Assembly: GCA_017613595.1 (NCBI GenBank) | Contig: JAGADM010000067.1 | Span: forward strand, 1 to 8,978 | Direction: 5' to 3' | DNA length: 8,978 bases | Origin: Lachnospiraceae bacterium | Lineage (GTDB): Bacteria > Bacillota_A > Clostridia > Lachnospirales > Lachnospiraceae | Shown: positions 1 through 6,312 of the stretch, piece after piece | Layout: each line of letters opens with the position of its first letter | How positions within the stretch are numbered: the stretch's first letter is position 1 | Position numbers and translations under genes: made by a program | Notes under the pieces: generated by a model | What the model was told of the DNA's origin: nothing | Database searches by the model: none | Seen by the model: only the letters and a program-made list of their open reading frames with translations

Positions 1-8
1 GAAAAGCG

Positions 9-30
9 GAAACCGCAGAGGTTTCTTCTT
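9..30 (+). terminator. Possible terminator of a gene left of the window
   Basis: GAAACC (9-14) and GGTTTC (20-25) can pair around a GCAGA loop, followed by the pyrimidine run TTCTT (26-30). The stem is only six pairs and the T tract is broken, so this is a weak call. An alternative small hairpin, GCGG-AAA-CCGC at 6-16, competes with it. It would end transcription entering from beyond the left edge, just before the purO promoter. Confidence 0.35.
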
Positions 31-57
31 GATAACGAAAACACTATTCGCTATAAT
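29..57 (+). promoter_or_regulatory. Sigma-A-type promoter of the purO-purH operon
   Basis: The -35 element TTGATA (29-34) is separated by exactly 17 bases from a perfect -10 element TATAAT (52-57). Transcription would start near 64, giving a leader of about 45 nt before the purO start codon. A CGAA-N7-TTCG dyad (36-39 and 47-50) lies in the spacer and could be an operator half-site. The CGAA core recalls the Firmicute PurR PurBox, but the flanks match that consensus poorly. Confidence 0.8.
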
Positions 58-108
58 GGATGCGGCAGTGGTTTCACACACACAATGAGTTTTTAGGAGG
101 ATTGTTTC

Positions 109-822
109 ATGCAGAAAGTATCTTTGAGTCAGGACCTTAAGAGCAATTCGTATCCCGGAAGAGGAATCGTATTGGGTAAGTCCGCAGACGGACGTTATGC
201 GGTAACCGCATATTTCATTATGGGTCGCAGCGTTAACAGCCGCAACCGCGTATTCGTGGAGGACGGAAACGGAATCCGCACACAGGCATTCGATCCTTCG
301 AAACTTTCCGATCCGAGCCTCATTATTTACGCACCGGTTCGCGTACTCGGCAACAAGACGATCGTTACGAACGGCGACCAGACCGATACCATTTACGAAA
401 TGATGGACAAGCAGTCCACATTTGAGCAGGCACTCAGAACGAGAGAGTTCGAGCCCGACGCGCCGAACTATACTCCTCGTATCAGCGGCATCATGCATGT
501 GGAGAACGGCACGTACAATTACGCTCTTTCGATTCTTAAGAGCAACAACGGCGATCCTTCTTCGTGCAACCGCTACACGTACGCATACACGAATCCGAAG
601 GCAGGAGAGGGCCGCTTCATCCATACCTACATGGGCGACGGCAACCCGCTTCCGAGCTTCGAGGGCGAGCCCACCTGCGTGGATATCGTGGGCGACATCG
701 ATTCCTTTACGGATCTTGTATGGAACAGCCTGAACGAAGAGAACAAGGTATCCCTCTTCGTACGCTTTATCGATATTGAGACCGGCGCATATGAGAGCCG
801 GATCGTAAATAAGTACAAATAA
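109..822 (+). CDS. purO: IMP cyclohydrolase, PurO type
   Basis: This 237-residue cytosolic enzyme is predicted to close the ring of FAICAR (5-formamidoimidazole-4-carboxamide ribotide) to give IMP, the final step of de novo purine synthesis. It resembles the PurO/IMP_cyclohyd family, first known from archaea and also found in Clostridia, and not the MGS-like cyclohydrolase half of bacterial PurH. Supporting segments are YPGRGIV near residues 15-21, the conserved block FIMGRSVNSRNRVF (36-49), and a later block with NYTPRISGI (about 120-128). The length is slightly above the roughly 200 residues of archaeal PurO. The ATG is fixed by AGGAGG at 95-100, 8 nt upstream. The next gene, 18 bases downstream, supplies the preceding reaction, which strongly supports the assignment. 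The family call rests on remembered similarity, not on a database search. Confidence 0.88.
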   Translation: MQKVSLSQDLKSNSYPGRGIVLGKSADGRYAVTAYFIMGRSVNSRNRVFVEDGNGIRTQAFDPSKLSDPSLIIYAPVRVLGNKTIVTNGDQTDTIYEMMDKQSTFEQALRTREFEPDAPNYTPRISGIMHVENGTYNYALSILKSNNGDPSSCNRYTYAYTNPKAGEGRFIHTYMGDGNPLPSFEGEPTCVDIVGDIDSFTDLVWNSLNEENKVSLFVRFIDIETGAYESRIVNKYK

Positions 823-840
823 TATCCGGAGGAACGAAAC

Positions 841-2019
841 ATGAACGAACTGGAACTGAAGTACGGCTGTAATCCGAATCAGAAGCCTTCCCGCATTTTC
901 ATGGCAAACGGCGAGGATCTGCCGATCGAAGTGCTGAACGGCAAGCCGGGCTACATTAACTTTATGGATGCTTTCAACGGCTGGCAGCTGGTGAAGGAAC
1001 TGAAGAAGGCGACCGGTCTTCCGGCAGCTACATCCTTCAAGCATGTATCTCCCGCAGGTGCTGCGGTAGGTCTTCCTTTGACCGATACGCTTCGTAAGAT
1101 TTACTGGGTTGACGATCTCGGCGAGCTTTCCCCGCTTGCATGCGCATACGCAAGAGCAAGAGGCGCGGATCGCATGAGTTCCTTCGGCGATTTCATCGCT
1201 CTTTCCGATGTGTGTGACGTACCGACCGCCAACATGATCAAGAGAGAAGTTTCCGACGGTATCATCGCTCCCGGTTATGAGCCTGAGGCTCTTGAAATTC
1301 TCAAGACCAAGAAGAAGGGCAATTACAACGTTATCAAGATTGATGAGAACTATGTTCCCGAGCCTCTCGAGCGCAAGCAGGTTTACGGCATCACCTTCGA
1401 GCAGGGCCGTAACGAACTGAAGATTGACGACGCGCTGTTCGCGAACGTTCCGACTAAGAATAAAGAGCTTCCCGAGCTCGCGAAGATCGACCTGATCATT
1501 TCTCTGATCACCCTTAAGTATACGCAGTCCAACTCCGTATGCTACTGCAAGGGCGGACAGGCAATCGGTATCGGTGCAGGACAGCAGTCCCGTATCCACT
1601 GCACGCGTCTTGCCGGTTCGAAGGCCGACAACTGGTGGCTCCGCCAGTCTCCCGAAGTTCTGAACCTTCCTTTCCTTGATACGATCGGACGTGCAGACCG
1701 CGACAACGCGATCGACCTTTACATCGGCGAGGACTACATGGATGTTCTTGCGGAAGGCAAATGGCAGAACATCTTCAAGACAAAGCCCGAAGTCTTTACC
1801 GCGGAGAAGAAGCGCGCATGGCTCGATAAGAACACCGACGTAGCACTCGGTTCCGATGCGTTCTTCCCGTTCAGCGACAACATCGAGCGCGCATTCCGCA
1901 GCGGTGTTAAGTACATTGCAGAACCCGGCGGATCCGTTCGTGACGACCTTGTTATCAAGGCGGCCGACGACCACGGTCTGTTCATGGCATTTACCGGTAT
2001 CAGACTGTTCCACCACTAA
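841..2019 (+). CDS. purH: AICAR formyltransferase (PurH transformylase domain only)
   Basis: This 392-residue protein should transfer a formyl group from 10-formyl-tetrahydrofolate to AICAR, giving FAICAR, the substrate of the PurO encoded just upstream. It aligns by eye with the AICARFT half of bifunctional Pur[14 protein letters not shown] (65-77) carries the catalytic Lys67-His68 pair, and the stretch from [13 protein letters not shown] through [21 protein letters not shown] is the classic transformylase core. The C-terminus ends in the usual PurH-style GIRLFHH. Bifunctional PurH is about 510-530 residues. The N-terminal MGS-like cyclohydrolase domain is absent here, and a purpose-built start with GGAGG at 828-832, 8 nt from the ATG, argues against a truncation artefact. 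It is cotranscribed with purO. The symbol is used for the domain family only; cyclohydrolase activity is not expected from this chain. Confidence 0.92.
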   Translation: MNELELKYGCNPNQKPSRIFMANGEDLPIEVLNGKPGYINFMDAFNGWQLVKELKKATGLPAATSFKHVSPAGAAVGLPLTDTLRKIYWVDDLGELSPLACAYARARGADRMSSFGDFIALSDVCDVPTANMIKREVSDGIIAPGYEPEALEILKTKKKGNYNVIKIDENYVPEPLERKQVYGITFEQGRNELKIDDALFANVPTKNKELPELAKIDLIISLITLKYTQSNSVCYCKGGQAIGIGAGQQSRIHCTRLAGSKADNWWLRQSPEVLNLPFLDTIGRADRDNAIDLYIGEDYMDVLAEGKWQNIFKTKPEVFTAEKKRAWLDKNTDVALGSDAFFPFSDNIERAFRSGVKYIAEPGGSVRDDLVIKAADDHGLFMAFTGIRLFHH

Positions 2020-2058
2020 TCCCGGTTACAAGAAACGGAGTGACCGAAAGTAAACGAA

Positions 2059-2139
2059 AAGCAGCCTGCCTGCGCAGGGCATCGCGGAAGGAACAAAATC
2101 CTTCCGCAACGTCCCGCGGGCGCGGCTGCTTATTTTATT
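2059..2139. terminator. Large branched terminator between convergent genes
   Basis: The outer arms AAGCAGCC (2059-2066) and GGCTGCTT (2124-2131) pair perfectly and are followed by TATTTTATTA, a good plus-strand tail for the purO-purH operon. Read on the minus strand, the outer stem is followed by TTTTCGTTTAC, so it can also stop transcription of the metallopeptidase gene. Inside lies a second perfect 9-bp hairpin, GCGGAAGGA (2084-2092) with TCCTTCCGC (2099-2107) around an ACAAAA loop. The arms between the two can pair imperfectly through GC-rich runs. At about 73 nt it is much larger than a normal intrinsic terminator. Confidence 0.75.
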
Positions 2140-2162
2140 ATGTAAGGCACCCTGTTGTTTCT

Positions 2163-2876
2163 CTACCAGCTCAATATTCTTTTCTCGACTTCTTTCAGTT
2201 TCTTCCTTCGTTCCTTATAGTCGGGGAAGATGCCTGCGACATGTGCCCAGAAGGCTTTGCTGTGGTTCATCTCGTAGCGGTGGCAGAGTTCGTGGACGAT
2301 GACGTAGTCGCAGATTGCCTCCGGCAGAAGGATGAGCTTCCAGTGGAAGTTCAGGTTTCCGTCCGAGGAACAGCTGCCCCAGCGGGTTTTCGTTTCGCGG
2401 ATGGCGATGCGGCCGAAGGTTATGCCGAGGCGGTCGGCGTATTTGCGTACGCGCGCTTCGAGATAGGCTTTCGCGTAGCGGCGTCCCCAGCCGTTGACCG
2501 CTTCCTGCACGCGTTCGGGCGTGAGGCCGGCACCGCGTACCGTAAGAAGCGTTTCGCGCGGGTCGGGTCGAAGCGCGACGGTAACCCGTTCGGCGTCCGC
2601 AACCTCGTATAAAACGAGTTCGACAGCGCCACCGTGAAGAGGGAACAGCGCCCCGTCAAAGTAACGGTCGGAGGGTGCGTTGGTCTCCGCGGCTTCGCGG
2701 ATAACCTTTTCCATTGCCTTCTGAATCCAGTCCTGCTTCTCCTTAAGGACGCGCTCAATCGTAAGGCGGGACGTGCCGTAGGGCGCACGGACCGTAAGCC
2801 GTCCGTCCTTCGAGACGGAGAGGCCGATTGTCTTTCGGTTGGTGAATTGTACGGTATACCATTCTTTCGATGTCAT
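2163..2876 (-). CDS. YgjP/DUF45-type zinc metallopeptidase
   Basis: This 237-residue cytosolic protein belongs by motif to the YgjP-like (DUF45, SprT-related) metallopeptidases. The diagnostic region is complete: TRWGSCSSDGNLNFHWKLI (164-182), then VIVHELCHRYEMNHSKAFW (192-210). His195, Glu196, His199 and His205 form the expected zinc-binding and catalytic set of HExxH-x5-H. The N-terminal 100 residues hold the usual variable beta-rich part. Family members are about 230-250 residues, so it appears intact. The reading frame stays open up to a TTG at 2990, but I chose the ATG at 2876. It has GGAG 8 nt upstream, and the TTG is part of a good -35 element, so the longer form is very unlikely. Substrates of this family are mostly unknown and no specific role is claimed. 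It is convergent with purO-purH and divergent from the transporter operon. Confidence 0.88.
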   Translation of the reverse strand: MTSKEWYTVQFTNRKTIGLSVSKDGRLTVRAPYGTSRLTIERVLKEKQDWIQKAMEKVIREAAETNAPSDRYFDGALFPLHGGAVELVLYEVADAERVTVALRPDPRETLLTVRGAGLTPERVQEAVNGWGRRYAKAYLEARVRKYADRLGITFGRIAIRETKTRWGSCSSDGNLNFHWKLILLPEAICDYVIVHELCHRYEMNHSKAFWAHVAGIFPDYKERRKKLKEVEKRILSW

Positions 2877-2884
2877 CAGTGTTT

Positions 2885-2888
2885 CTCC
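2885..2888 (-). promoter_or_regulatory. Ribosome binding site deciding the metallopeptidase start
   Basis: On the minus strand GGAG lies 8 nt before the ATG at 2876. No comparable site precedes the TTG at 2990, so this site fixes the shorter protein. Confidence 0.75.
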
Positions 2889-2960
2889 AAGGCGGGCAGC
2901 CCCGCCGTTTTCTATGTATATGCGGACTGTGTCCGGAAAGTTCAACTGTACTCTTCCTAA

Positions 2961-2990
2961 AGAATACCCTATGCGGCGTATTTTCGTCAA
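2961..2990 (-). promoter_or_regulatory. Promoter of the metallopeptidase gene
   Basis: On the minus strand the -35 element TTGACG (2990-2985, five of six consensus bases) is 18 bases from TATTCT (2966-2961, four of six). Transcription would begin near 2954, leaving a leader of about 78 nt before the ATG at 2876. Confidence 0.6.
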
Positions 2991-3071
2991 ATAAAACCGA
3001 AAAATGCCCGGCTGATGGCGGGGCGAAATTGCATTTTCCGTGGTCGGAACATGGTGAAATTGTGTTTTTTC

Positions 3072-3099
3072 TTGAATTCATCGCCGAATGTGTTATACT
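3072..3099 (+). promoter_or_regulatory. Extended -10 promoter of the transporter operon
   Basis: TTGAAT (3072-3077) is followed after 16 bases by TATACT (3094-3099), and a TGT directly before the hexamer (3091-3093) makes it an extended -10. Transcription would start near 3106, about 44 nt before the transporter ATG. Confidence 0.7.
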
Positions 3100-3149
3100 G
3101 AAACGGTATGAGGAACGGTATGGGGTAGCGCGGAAGGCGGAGAGTTGAA

Positions 3150-4163
3150 ATGGTTTGGATCAGTCTCGTAATGCTGTACGGTATCCTGAAGGGAGTCCGT
3201 GAAATACTGAAGAAGAAGGCACTGGGCCGCAATACGGTCATGGAAGTGCTTCTCATGTATACGCTTCTTTCCTTCCTGATCCTGCTGCCGACGGCACCCA
3301 AAGCCGGCGGACTCGAGGCGGGACAGTACGGCGCGATCTTCATCAAGTCGTTCATCATCTTTCTGGCATGGCTCTGCAGCTTTCACGCTCTGTCCATTAT
3401 GCCTGTCAGCCTTTACGGGATACTCGATATGTCCCGTATCCTTTTCTCGACGCTTCTCGGTATTCTCGTGATCAAGGAGAAGCTTACCGTTCCCGTCGCG
3501 GTCGGACTGGTGCTCGTGTGCGCCGGGCTGTATGCGCTGAGCGGCCTCAAAAAGCGGGAGAAAGAGGAGACTACAATTGTAGAACAAAAGGCGGCCGAGG
3601 ACAATCTTACGGCCGATGTAATGCCTTCGGAAGCGGAACAGATTCCTTCCGGGACGCAGACCGTTGAGAACCCGCAGCCCGCAGCCGAAGAGCGGACAAG
3701 AGACCAGATCGTCTGGGGACGCATCACTTCCTCGACGGCCGGCGTTGTCATCCTCGCATTCCTCTCGGCGTTTTTCAACGCCGTCAGCGGTACCATGGAC
3801 AAGGTGCTGATGAAGGGAATGAACGAGACGCAGCTGCAGTTCTGGTACATGCTTTTCCTCGTACTGCTGTATGTCGGCTATACCGTTCTGATGCGTACGA
3901 AGATCCGTCTCAGGGGAATGTTCACGAACCCTTATGTGTGGATGCTGAGCGTCGCATTTATCATCGCGGACCGGGCACTGTTCATTGCCAACCGCGATCC
4001 GGCGTCGCGCGTGACCATCATGACGTTATTGAAACAATCCGGTGTAATCTGCACCATTATCGGCGGAAGGATATTCTTCCGCGAGAAACATATCAAATAC
4101 AAACTTTGTTGTGCCGCAGTTGTGATCGCGGGAATCGTCATCGCGGTGATTCCATTCTCATAG
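3150..4163 (+). CDS. EamA/DMT-superfamily membrane transporter with a central linker
   Basis: This 337-residue polytopic membrane protein looks like a drug/metabolite-transporter (EamA-type) permease. Two hydrophobic halves are visible, about residues 3-131 and 194-336, each with several predicted helices; the second copy ends with a helix at about 319-335. Helix-end features typical of EamA proteins include SIMPVSLYGILDMSRILFS in the first half (82-100) and SRVTIMTLLKQSGVICTII in the second (286-304), each followed by a short loop with EK (110-111 and 312-313). Between the halves lies a charged, Glu/Pro/Thr-rich stretch of about 55-60 residues (133-190) with no hydrophobic segment, which is unusual in this family of about 300 residues. 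GGAG at 3139-3142, 7 nt from the ATG, supports the start. A lipoprotein gene follows after 24 bases, so the two are probably cotranscribed. The substrate cannot be inferred. Confidence 0.82.
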   Translation: MVWISLVMLYGILKGVREILKKKALGRNTVMEVLLMYTLLSFLILLPTAPKAGGLEAGQYGAIFIKSFIIFLAWLCSFHALSIMPVSLYGILDMSRILFSTLLGILVIKEKLTVPVAVGLVLVCAGLYALSGLKKREKEETTIVEQKAAEDNLTADVMPSEAEQIPSGTQTVENPQPAAEERTRDQIVWGRITSSTAGVVILAFLSAFFNAVSGTMDKVLMKGMNETQLQFWYMLFLVLLYVGYTVLMRTKIRLRGMFTNPYVWMLSVAFIIADRALFIANRDPASRVTIMTLLKQSGVICTIIGGRIFFREKHIKYKLCCAAVVIAGIVIAVIPFS

Positions 4164-4176
4164 GCATAACGGAAAC

Positions 4177-4180
4177 GGAG
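4177..4180 (+). promoter_or_regulatory. Ribosome binding site deciding a GTG start
   Basis: GGAG ends 7 nt before the GTG at 4188 but only one base before an in-frame TTG at 4182. The spacing selects the GTG as the lipoprotein start. Confidence 0.75.
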
Positions 4181-4187
4181 ATTGACA

Positions 4188-5297
4188 GTGAAACAGTTAC
4201 GAAAGCTTACGGCAATCCTGCTCGTTTTTGCGGTTGCGTTCAGCTGCGCCGGCTGTGGTAAGAAAAAGATGACGGACAAGCAGTATGAGGAACTGGCCGG
4301 GAAGCAGGCGGAGAAGAACCGGAAAAATGTGGTTCTCCGCATTACCGTCGACGGTCAGACAAAGGAGATTACCGCTTACGATGTTGTGTATTTCCTTGCT
4401 TACAATGAGCGCCAGGCGTATGAGGAGAAGTCTTCCAAGGAGCCCGCATACCGTGCTCTCTACGGGGATGACTTCAACTACTTCGAAATGCGTGACTCGA
4501 ACGGAACGATGATGAAGGACAGCTACAAGAGCGCCGCATTTTCCACCATCGCCTATACGTACATTCTGTATTATGAAGCCCTGAACGCGGGCGTTCAGCT
4601 CGAGGAACTGCGGAGAGTAAAGCTTGACAGCGCAACCTCGAACTTCTTAAACAGTTACTCGGCGGAGCAGCGTGCGCGTGTCGGCATGACGGCGGACTGC
4701 ATCCGCGAAACTTATGAGAAGGTATTCCTTGCGGACCAGTACGGAACGCTTATGACGTCCGACTTTAAGGTTGATGAGGAAGCCGCGAAGGCAACGGTTG
4801 ACAAGGAAGACTACCGCGTCTACCAGACCGACTACCTGTATGTGGCCAAATACGACTACGACGAGGATTTCCAGAAGGTGGAATTCAGTGCCGAGGAATC
4901 CGCGGCAAGAAAAGCCGCAATGGATGACGCATTCGAGAGAACGAAGAACGGCGAAGACATGATGACTATCCGGAGCTCTTATGATTCGATCATGAGCTAC
5001 GGTACGCGTGACATTTACCGCACCGATAACACGCTGGAGCCGGCGTACATCGAGAACTCGATGAACCTCAAGGAAGGCGAGTGCGTATTCCTCGAAACAA
5101 CCGGCGGATATTATGTTATCTACCTCGAGAACAATCACGAGTTCGTCGGATACGATGAAGCCGTTTCGAGCGCGATCGAGAAAGCGAAGAGCACCGGCGT
5201 TGCCGAGTGGTACATGACGTTCGAGAGCAAATACAACATTGAAAAGACCGCTGAATGGGATAAGATCGAGATCGGCAAATACGCGATCACCCAGTAG
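4188..5297 (+). CDS. PrsA/SurA-like lipoprotein (putative peptidyl-prolyl isomerase)
   Basis: This 369-residue protein starts at GTG and carries a lipoprotein signal: positive residues KQLRK, a hydrophobic run (about 7-19), then CAGC with the expected lipidated Cys23 followed by GKKK. It should therefore sit on the outer face of the membrane. The -3 position is Cys instead of the usual Leu, so Cys20 is a less likely alternative anchor. After the signal come a short ITVDGQTKEITAYDV segment (52-66) and long charged helices. Near the end, LKEGECVFLETTGGYYVIYL (294-313) resembles the last strand region of parvulin (PpiC) domains in PrsA and SurA. The parvulin match is partial, so isomerase activity is uncertain and a holdase or chaperone role is possible. 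It shares an operon with the upstream transporter, and a strong hairpin terminator follows 25 bases after the stop. Confidence 0.72.
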   Translation: MKQLRKLTAILLVFAVAFSCAGCGKKKMTDKQYEELAGKQAEKNRKNVVLRITVDGQTKEITAYDVVYFLAYNERQAYEEKSSKEPAYRALYGDDFNYFEMRDSNGTMMKDSYKSAAFSTIAYTYILYYEALNAGVQLEELRRVKLDSATSNFLNSYSAEQRARVGMTADCIRETYEKVFLADQYGTLMTSDFKVDEEAAKATVDKEDYRVYQTDYLYVAKYDYDEDFQKVEFSAEESAARKAAMDDAFERTKNGEDMMTIRSSYDSIMSYGTRDIYRTDNTLEPAYIENSMNLKEGECVFLETTGGYYVIYLENNHEFVGYDEAVSSAIEKAKSTGVAEWYMTFESKYNIEKTAEWDKIEIGKYAITQ

Positions 5298-5322
5298 ATT
5301 TCAGTGATATAAGGACATAAGA

Positions 5323-5355
5323 AAACCTCCTTTCGGGAAACCCGGAAGGAGGTTT
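5323..5355. terminator. Near-perfect hairpin terminator shared by convergent genes
   Basis: Arms of 15 bases at 5323-5337 and 5341-5355 pair along their whole length with one G-T wobble around an AAA loop; the core is CCTCCTTTCGGG. On the minus strand the stem runs into TTTTCTTAT, a good tail for the LysR gene. On the plus strand the tail is shorter (TTTATT) but should still serve the lipoprotein gene. Confidence 0.88.
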
Positions 5356-5370
5356 ATTCATGAAATGGCT

Positions 5371-6279
5371 TCACTCCTGATTCGTGAGAGCGTCGATCAG
5401 CGCTTTCGCGGGAAGGGAGAGGGGCCATTTTTCGTCATAAGCGATAACGAGCTTACGCTTTGGTAAAGCCTCGCGGAACGACAGACGCCGGAGCGAGGTG
5501 TCATTGTCCGGGAGGCAGAAGTCGGGTACGCAAGCGATTCCGAGACCGATGCGGGCGAGATCCAGCAGGAGGTCGTTGCTGTTCAGCTCAATCGAGGGAA
5601 CGAGGTCAAGCGACAGGCGCTGGAACTGCTTATGAAGGAAATCGCTCGTTGCCGAGTTCTTCGAAAGCATCATGATCGGATAATCGAGCAGTGTCCGTAA
5701 CGGAAGCGTACGCGGCTTTGCGGTATTATCGGGGAAGCATTCGGGAAAATGTTCCGGATTTCCGACGAAGACGTCCGAGAATTCGCGGATGTCGCGAACC
5801 TGCATGTTGCCGGTCAGCGATTCGTTCGGAGAGTTCGTCACGATCAGGTCCACCTGGCCCGCTTCGAGCATCTGCGCGCACCGCGGTGAGGTTCCGTTGA
5901 TGATGTTGATGTGAACGTCCGGGAACTGCTCGTGAAGCGTTTTGAAGAACGGTACGAGAACGTAGCGGCAGATCGTATCGCTCGCGGCAATCCTTAACTG
6001 CATGCCGCCCTCGGAGGCATCTCTTGAAAGCTGGTTTTCTCCGCGCGTGATCAGCTGGATCGCGGGCTCGATGTGCTTTAAGAGCATCTCGCCTTCGGGC
6101 GTCAGCGAAACACGTTTCGTATTGCGGACGAAGAGCGTCTGTCCGAGCCGCTTTTCGAGAAGCTTGACCGACTGGCTGACCGCGGACTGGGAAATGTACA
6201 GCCCCGCGGCGGCTTCGGAGAAGCTTAAACTCTTCGCGACATGGTAGAAGACTTTATATAATTCGTAGTTGATATCCAT
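5371..6279 (-). CDS. LysR-family transcriptional regulator
   Basis: This 302-residue protein has the standard LysR length and layout. An N-terminal winged helix-turn-helix (about 1-60) contains the typical LSFSEAAAGLYISQSAVSQS run (18-37), followed by the LEKRLGQTLFVRNTKRVSLTPEGE wing region (41-64). The rest is a periplasmic-binding-like effector domain, with LRIAASDTICRYVLVPFF near residue 100 marking its first strand. Such proteins bind DNA as tetramers and usually activate nearby genes in response to a small molecule. AGGAG (minus strand, 6291-6287) lies 7 nt before the ATG. The MraY-like gene ends only 33 bases upstream on the same strand with no terminator between them, so cotranscription is likely. 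Its ligand and targets are unknown. Inferred candidates are its own operon and purL, because inverted repeats lie at their shared upstream region. Confidence 0.93.
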   Translation of the reverse strand: MDINYELYKVFYHVAKSLSFSEAAAGLYISQSAVSQSVKLLEKRLGQTLFVRNTKRVSLTPEGEMLLKHIEPAIQLITRGENQLSRDASEGGMQLRIAASDTICRYVLVPFFKTLHEQFPDVHINIINGTSPRCAQMLEAGQVDLIVTNSPNESLTGNMQVRDIREFSDVFVGNPEHFPECFPDNTAKPRTLPLRTLLDYPIMMLSKNSATSDFLHKQFQRLSLDLVPSIELNSNDLLLDLARIGLGIACVPDFCLPDNDTSLRRLSFREALPKRKLVIAYDEKWPLSLPAKALIDALTNQE

Positions 6280-6312
6280 GAGCCGGCTCCTTTCGGAATT
6301 CGTCAGAGGCTG

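Noticed and set aside
2040..2612. 190-codon plus-strand open frame opposite the metallopeptidase gene
   Set aside because: The minus strand has a complete YgjP zinc motif set here; the plus frame starts within the terminator region, has no ribosome binding site and no recognisable domain.
3000..3040. Possible stem AAAATGC/GCATTTT between the divergent metallopeptidase and transporter genes
   Set aside because: Seven pairs across a 23-base loop in a region outside the transporter transcript; no T tract and no known motif, so chance is adequate.
2870..3148. 92-codon plus-strand frame before the transporter
   Set aside because: It runs over two promoters and the metallopeptidase start, and its composition is not protein-like.
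4647..5138. 163-codon minus-strand frame opposite the lipoprotein gene
   Set aside because: Val- and Arg-rich antisense shadow without a ribosome binding site; the plus frame has a clear signal peptide and operon context.
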